Assembly: GCA_030248225.1 (NCBI GenBank)
Contig: JASANE010007194.1
Coordinates: 47,889 to 111,888, forward strand
Source: Trileptium ribeirensis
Taxonomy: Eukaryota > Nematoda > Enoplea > Enoplida > Thoracostomopsidae
Length of the DNA stretch: 64,000 nt
Reading direction: 5' to 3'
This document shows positions 59,087-64,000 of this stretch, in pieces. The translations under genes were made by a program, and so were the position numbers. Below the pieces are notes generated by a model that saw nothing but the letters and a program-made list of their open reading frames with translations, was not told where the DNA came from and made no database searches. Positions within the stretch are counted from its first letter, which is position 1. Each line of letters starts with the position of its first letter.

Positions 59087-59655
59087 AACCAACTAAAAAA
59101 TATTCAATCTGAAAATCTCAAAATGTCAGAAATTCATATACGCCTTTTGGTGTGGACCGCCATGATGTGCTCGCTAAATGTAATCGAAAATGTAAATAAA
59201 ATTCTGAAGAAATATAAAAACTGTTAAAACAAGAAAATGTAAAAGCTCGAAATTGCATTCGAAAATGTTGCGTTAACCAACTAAAAAATATTCAATCTGA
59301 AAATCTCAAAATGTCAGAAATTCATATACGCCTTTTGGTGTGGACCACCATGATGTGCTCGCTAAATGTAATCGAAAATGTAAATAAAATTCTGAAGAAA
59401 TATAAAAACTGTTAAAACAAGAAAAATGTAAAAGCTCGAAATTGCATTCGAAAATGTTGCGTTAACCAACTAAAAAATATTCAATCTGAAAATCTCAAAA
59501 TGTCAGAAATTCATATACGCCTTTTGGTGTGGACCACCATGATGTGCTCGCTAAATGTAATCGAAAATGTAAATAAAATTCTGAAGAAATATAAAAACTG
59601 TTAAAACAAGAAAAATGTAAAAGCTCGAAATTGCATTCGAAAACGTTGCGTTAAT
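59087..59655. repeat. Tandem array, 188-189-bp unit, three copies
   Basis: AACTAAAAAATATTCAATCT recurs at 59091, 59279 and 59468. Copies are nearly identical, differing by an A insertion and a GCC/ACC change. Each unit translates partly as QLKNIQSENLKMSEIHIRLL but contains stops. I regard it as non-coding. In tomosyn intron 12, downstream of the relic. Confidence 0.93.
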
Positions 59656-59834
59656 CGAAATTTTTTTTGAGAAATCTTCGATGTTAATTCGAAACGCATC
59701 AACCATTATTGATGGCAGCGCATGTATAATAAAAATATTTGCTATGACAGCACAAAACCTGCCGCAGTTCATTTTAAATTTTGTCCCTTGGCCCATCCTC
59801 GGGCTGCTGAATATTTTCTACTCTTTCAAATATA

Positions 59835-60004
59835 CAGTACCCGCCAAAATGACTGACGCTCGCTCGAGACTCGCTCGCGGATCGCTCGAAATAAATTTGT
59901 TCTAAAAATAGAATTTTCTATTAATTTAAATAGTTGCGAAATCTCGAGCGAGCCACTCGGTCGCGACTCGCTCGAAATGCGACAGTCATTTTTGGCGAGT
60001 ACTG
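59835..60004. mobile_element. CAGTAC-family MITE, GAGCGAG subfamily, inverted core
   Basis: Left CAGTACCCGCCAAAATGACT, right GTCATTTTTGGCGAGTACTG; TA on both sides. The core (AATAAATTTGTTCTAAAAAT) runs opposite to the 4371 and 41210 copies. In tomosyn intron 12. Confidence 0.9.
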
Positions 60005-60611
60005 TAGTTATTGGTGTTTTTAACGTTACTAAAATGGTGTTATGTAAGAGGATAAAGTTTACTTCAGGACATCAGAAAATGTCCTATATTAACGTGCTGT
60101 ATTAACATTGTTGCATACGTTTTCGGGTTACCACTCACATTTGTCATCATTGACAAAGTAATAATTTATCTGATCATAAATATTGATCTGATAGCTACAT
60201 AGTAGCATTAAAGTCAGGGGTTATTGATGGCGTAAAACGAATAATGCTTATAATTTGGTTTCTCATTATTAGGTTAATAATTCTTACCGAAAACATGATA
60301 TCGAGAAACGGAGATCTCTAAGCGAAAGCTACGATTTTGCGGTTAAAATATTAGAGCAGCGTTGTCACTCTGTGAGTTAAATTTAAGTAATACAAACAAA
60401 AAAGCGAATTTTTAAAAATTTTGAATATAGTGGGTTTCTTGTTTGTAGTTGGTGTAAATTTATGCTGTTGGTGACTTATAGGATTATTTGACTCGTTGAA
60501 TGAGGCAGCTTAATAAATTGTCTTGATCCCGCGTTATAATACTCCCTGTCCAAACGATCACAGGAAAATAAAATTGTATTATAAATTTTATTGTTTGCTT
60601 TTGTTTTGTTT

Positions 60612-60651
60612 GATCGCAAGGCGACAGTCATTTGTGGCGAGTACTTTAGGT
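60612..60651. mobile_element. CAGTAC-family MITE, right-end fragment
   Basis: GATCGCAAGGCGACAGTCAT then TTGTGGCGAGTACTTT, matching the right terminus of the GAGCGAG subfamily. No left end found within 200 bp. Confidence 0.5.
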
Positions 60652-61007
60652 ATATCGTTAATTCGGTGGTACGATGCAGGGGATATCCACTTTAGGTGGG
60701 TACACAGCGGTTGTTGTTTTGACAAAATAACGAAGCGAATTGTGCAAAAACTCGCGGTTAGAAATCCGCCATCGGTATTCACAGTTTAATAAATGCGAGC
60801 TTGGGCTCCGTTACGTGTGAACGTCTATGAACTGACTTAACAAAAGACGAGCCTACGTGTAAGCGCCTAGAGTGCACTACCGCATAACATTTTATATTGT
60901 ACTTCTTCCACAAACTTGTGATTTACAAGTTATATTATGATCAACAGTCAGTTTTCCTTTTTTGGTAAATGAAAAAGAAATAATGAATAACCTCTATTGT
61001 CTTTTAG

Positions 61008-61153
61008 AATCTTTTATACCCCGTTAAAGTGAAAGGCGGTCCTCAAAAGAAAGCTCCTGGCTATCAACCTGAGCTTGTCTGCCTCTTACCATGGACAAAC
61101 AAGGAAACGCCCGAATCGATTACATCACTTACACTCAATAGCAGCTATGGCTT
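61008..61153 (+). CDS. STXBP5/tomosyn: Tomosyn exon 13 (start of second propeller)
   Basis: Encodes NLLYPVKVKGGPQKKAPGYQ, PELVCLLPWTNKETPESITS, then LTLNSSYG and a split Leu. PGYQ-x-ELV-x-x-L-x-W followed by ITSL-x-(L/V)NSSYGL is a clear tomosyn signature, marking the blade after the hypervariable loop. Acceptor TTGTCTTTTAG, donor GGCTT|GTATGT leaving two bases. Confidence 0.95.
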
Positions 61154-62269
61154 GTATGTTTTAAGCATATTGTATGTTTATGTAACGTCACTATAATGTG
61201 GTTATGGCTGTGTATCTTCTAACATGTGAAATCATCAATGAACCTTTTATCCTACTTTATTAATATATTCAATATCATAAGGCTAATTTTGGACTAATGG
61301 GTTTTGTATAATTAAAAAAAAATTTTCGTTGGCGATCGCTTGACGCGGCTTCCGACATTGGGCAACCTGTCCTAAAATCACCTTTTATTACTTCGCAGTG
61401 AAAAGTTTGTACTCCTGTGGTCAACAGTACAACCATAATGGCTATTTGGAGTTGGATTTTTTTCAGATATTTAATTGAGAAATGTTGACTGTTTTTTGTA
61501 TGTAGGTGTCGCGGAAACAGTGAACATTCGGATAGTCCGGTTTCAATATATTACATTAATACATTATGTAGTTATATGAATATTATAATTAGTTGAGACC
61601 GATAATGATTACCACATTCCGCGAATACAAGATTGAGAAGTTGGTAAGTGTTTTACGAATAGTCGTAATCTGAATGCAGAAGCCTCAGTTTCTGGCTCCT
61701 GTACTAGTGATGCACCTCGATCGGTTCCGACTGCAGCGGTCCAGATCGACTCACTCTTACAAAATGCTATATATTTTAACGGTCGTTACATTTACGTTCT
61801 TTTAACCTTTTCTTTTAATTGCGCAAGTTTTCATGACACGCTAGGATCATGACCAACAACTTTCTCGGTTTGTGATTTTGGAATTGCGGCTGTAATATTT
61901 AAACATTATAAATATAATAAAATATAATGCAAACATTGCAAATATAATAAAACTGTGTAAGGTTACCGTCGTGTGCTTACCAAGGATATGGAAACAACGT
62001 TGCTGACCACAATTAACAGTCAGTTGCTTGTCAGTTGCATTAACCACTAACATATCTGTTGTCAATCCTGTTTAGCTTGACAAACATGCTCACTGAAATT
62101 TTAAGGGAGTGGTCGCCATTGTTGCCTAAACAGGAGCTTTATACTCGCGCTATCAAAAACTCCGCTAACACCTGTCAATGAATCTGAACAGGAGCGATTT
62201 ATATCGGTTCGGACCGGCCGCTATGAGATGAAGCTGCCGCACTAAACATACAACCACTATCAACTGGCT

Positions 62270-62510
62270 AGTCCAAAGTGGGGGGGACGGAATTTTCGGC
62301 TGCCTCCGGGCAAAACGGAGGTACCCTCCGGCTCCTACACCTCGGCAAAAATTTGGGTACCCCCCCCCGACTCAAAGCCTCCTGCTGACAAAAATTAACG
62401 TGTAAACGTCAGAAAATTGGGCAAAAAATTGGCCCCGGCATAATCCGGCACCCCCGGCAGGTGAGCCGGGGAGCCCCGGCTCAGGCCCTCCGCTATAATA
62501 TCCGTGGTTT
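62270..62510. repeat. G/C-rich element debris in intron 13
   Basis: GTCCAAAGTGGGGGGGACGG at the left and CCCGGCAGGTGAGCCGGGGA at the right, with CCCCCCCCC and GGCAAAAATTTGGG words between. Same loose class as the blocks near 54.7 and 56.5 kb. No gene. Confidence 0.5.
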
Positions 62511-62860
62511 TTTACTAGCCAGATTAAGTGCACAAAAATCGAACGTATGAAGAATAAATCGAATGATATTGCAATCGAACAAACTTCGTTTAAAAGAAAT
62601 TCATCAAATTAAACGGTATCTAAAATATTTTTATATTAACGCGGTAATGAACTTCGCTAACTATCTATTCTAGTTTAAATGAAAACGATCAAAATCGAGC
62701 GGAACTTCGTTGAGTTTTTGAGCACATAATTCTGATAGTAACTGGGTGTAATCTGTCAAAGCACATGTAGGAATAAATAATTATTATGTTTATTGCGTAA
62801 AAATAACTGCGACTTATAACGTGTTTCCCTTTGTTTAGCGTGTAAACTCATCCATTGCAG

Positions 62861-62949
62861 GCTTGCTTTCGGAACATATAAAGGATTTGCAGTCATTGAT
62901 ATCACTCAGCATGTCTGCGTTACAACAATGACTTTGTTTGATGTACATT
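62861..62949 (+). CDS. STXBP5/tomosyn: Tomosyn exon 14 (WD40 strand)
   Basis: Encodes LLAFGTYKGFAVIDITQHVC then VTTMTLFDVH. Joined to exon 13 it gives NSSYGLLAFGTYKGFAVID, matching the tomosyn strand where Gly-x-x-x-G-(I/L/F)-A-(M/V)-(V/I)D follows NSSYGL. Acceptor CATTGCAG, donor CATT|GTAAGT. One base carries on. Confidence 0.93.
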
Positions 62950-63081
62950 GTAAGTTTTTCGTTTGTTCATTTATATAAAATCGTGTAATTTGGCATTATG
63001 TTATAAGTCCTAGTACTCATAAGTTTACGATATTTTTATTTTGCTGAGTTTGGGTACTTTTTTACGTTTGCTGCAATATAG

Positions 63082-63185
63082 GCCGCTCCAGATATGACAG
63101 GCGTGTTTCGAAGGAACAACCTCCGAGGCAACATCGAACACTTAGCTCTCGAGCAGCAAAGGATTTTTCTCTTCGAACGGATTAA
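63082..63185 (+). CDS. STXBP5/tomosyn: Tomosyn exon 15 with in-frame stop (3' limit uncertain)
   Basis: After acceptor TGCAATATAG the frame reads RSRYDRRVSKEQPPRQHRTL then SSRAAKDFSLRTD and a TAA at 63183. Tomosyns have a basic DPYRREPRSPRK-like stretch after this blade, which the RYDRRVSKEQPPRQ part resembles in place and charge. No GT donor of any quality lies between 63107 and the stop. A rare GC donor (CCGAG|GCAACA, 63126) or an early GT (63103 or 63105) could avoid it. Otherwise the encoded protein would lack the rest of the second propeller and the R-SNARE. Confidence 0.55.
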
Positions 63186-63271
63186 GAATATCTTTCGCAC
63201 ATCATTAAAATTATGTGGAATGTTTAACCAATTTAACTTAACATAATTTTATCAAATTTACATTAAAACAC

Positions 63272-63605
63272 AGTCACGGACAAAGATGCAGGCGTAAAAA
63301 CGAATGCGAAACGCGAACGAACTTAGCGTAAACGAACGTTGTAACGTTCCTTTATAAACGAACATTGTTGCGATCGGTTTTTGTGCGCTTATTTTTGTCC
63401 GCTTATTTTTGTCCATGCCTATACTAATCAACAGTGTACGAACAGATATCGAACACGTTCCAACGTGTCCATCAGGACTTTCGAACTGAGTTCGAACAAA
63501 TAATAAATTTCTCGAAGGAAAATCGAACACGCCTATAACGAACAACGTTCTTTTCTTGCTGAGAGTACAATTTTGATGCTGTTTATTTTTGTCAATATTC
63601 ATTCA
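63272..63605. repeat. CAGTCACGG-ended repeat after the last exon
   Basis: Left end CAGTCACGGACAAAGATGC, like the MITE at 30835. The interior carries GAACGAAC/GTTCG words and a direct pair GCTTATTTTTGTCC near 63389-63414, and a similar TTTATTTTTGTCAATA near the right end. Right boundary approximate. The 114-codon minus-strand open frame over it is not a gene. Confidence 0.5.
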
Positions 63606-63676
63606 GTATGAATAAATCCATATTTAAGTCCTGATCCTAATCATTTCATGTGGTGAATAATGGAGATGATTATCTA

Positions 63677-63763
63677 CAGTACGCCCCGCAAAACAATTGT
63701 TTTCTTTCGAGCCACTGAACACTGAGTGAACAGCTTGCCAACATCAAGCGAGCAGTTGTACTG
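63677..63763. mobile_element. CAGTAC-family MITE, shortest copy
   Basis: Left CAGTACGCCCCGCAAAACAA, right AGCGAGCAGTTGTACTG, flanked by TA. Only 87 bp, with GAGCCACTGAACACTGAGTG inside. Probably an internally deleted, diverged copy. Confidence 0.6.
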
Positions 63764-64000
63764 TAACACGTATGGCGGAAAAGCGCCAACAGCTAGTGAG
63801 CACCGCTGGCTGATAATGTACGTGCATTAACAAGAACTGAGGTGTAACGTAAACTTTGACTTGTGGTATAACTAGTAAACATAATGAATTACAAAAAGTG
63901 AGCGACCAATAAGTAAAGTATTTTATATCTTATTTTATGTATACATGTATTTCAACTATAATATTGAATCAGTTTATAATAAATATAGTTTTTAAATTCC

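Overview
The window looks like nuclear DNA of an invertebrate animal. It is AT-rich, has no bacterial-style gene packing, and its one clearly recognisable host gene is split into many short exons with GT-AG introns and conserved reading-frame phases. Everything else is intronic or intergenic sequence full of small DNA transposons, satellites and decayed elements. I cannot name the species. The best-placed protein segments look somewhat more insect/arthropod-like than vertebrate-like, but that is only an impression.

Main gene: 15 plus-strand exons between 23731 and 63185 join into one open frame of 671 codons plus a stop, with matching phases at every junction. They encode tomosyn (syntaxin-binding protein 5, the Lgl/STXBP5 family of WD40 proteins that control SNARE-dependent vesicle fusion). 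The N-terminal exons were not found, and the C-terminal second propeller and R-SNARE are absent, so the gene appears to run beyond the window or to be truncated. The last exon hits an in-frame stop at 63183. Introns range from 132 bp to 10.5 kb.

Left part (1-23730): no confirmed host gene. A probable last-two-exon pair of a small gene lies at 14306-14585 (weakly roadblock/LC7-like). The rest is a hAT-type MITE with a perfect 8-bp target duplication (8215-8411), a non-LTR RNase H relic (about 20190-20420), G/C-rich element debris (6580-7990), GGACCCGG-type repeats (12.0-13.3 kb) and six tandem arrays with units of 73, 96, 95, 75, 58 and 173 bp.

Tomosyn introns (23832-63081): they carry at least 14 full or partial copies of a MITE family with CAGTAC termini and TA target sites (two internal subfamilies), two further TA-flanked MITE families, a 167-bp ABAB tandem array, an 88-bp perfect duplication across the exon 4 splice acceptor, a T/G-biased tract (32.2-32.6 kb), and a dispersed long repeat (39.5, 41.5 and 48.1-48.9 kb). 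Intron 12 holds a decayed DUF7869-type, probably transposase-derived, pseudogene (56155-58773), itself interrupted by a 386-bp inverted-repeat element.

The most unusual biology I can support is transposon-related: a MITE family with expandable palindromic subterminal motifs, nested insertion in the DUF7869 relic, and recent duplication at a splice site. I found no autonomous transposase for any of the MITEs.
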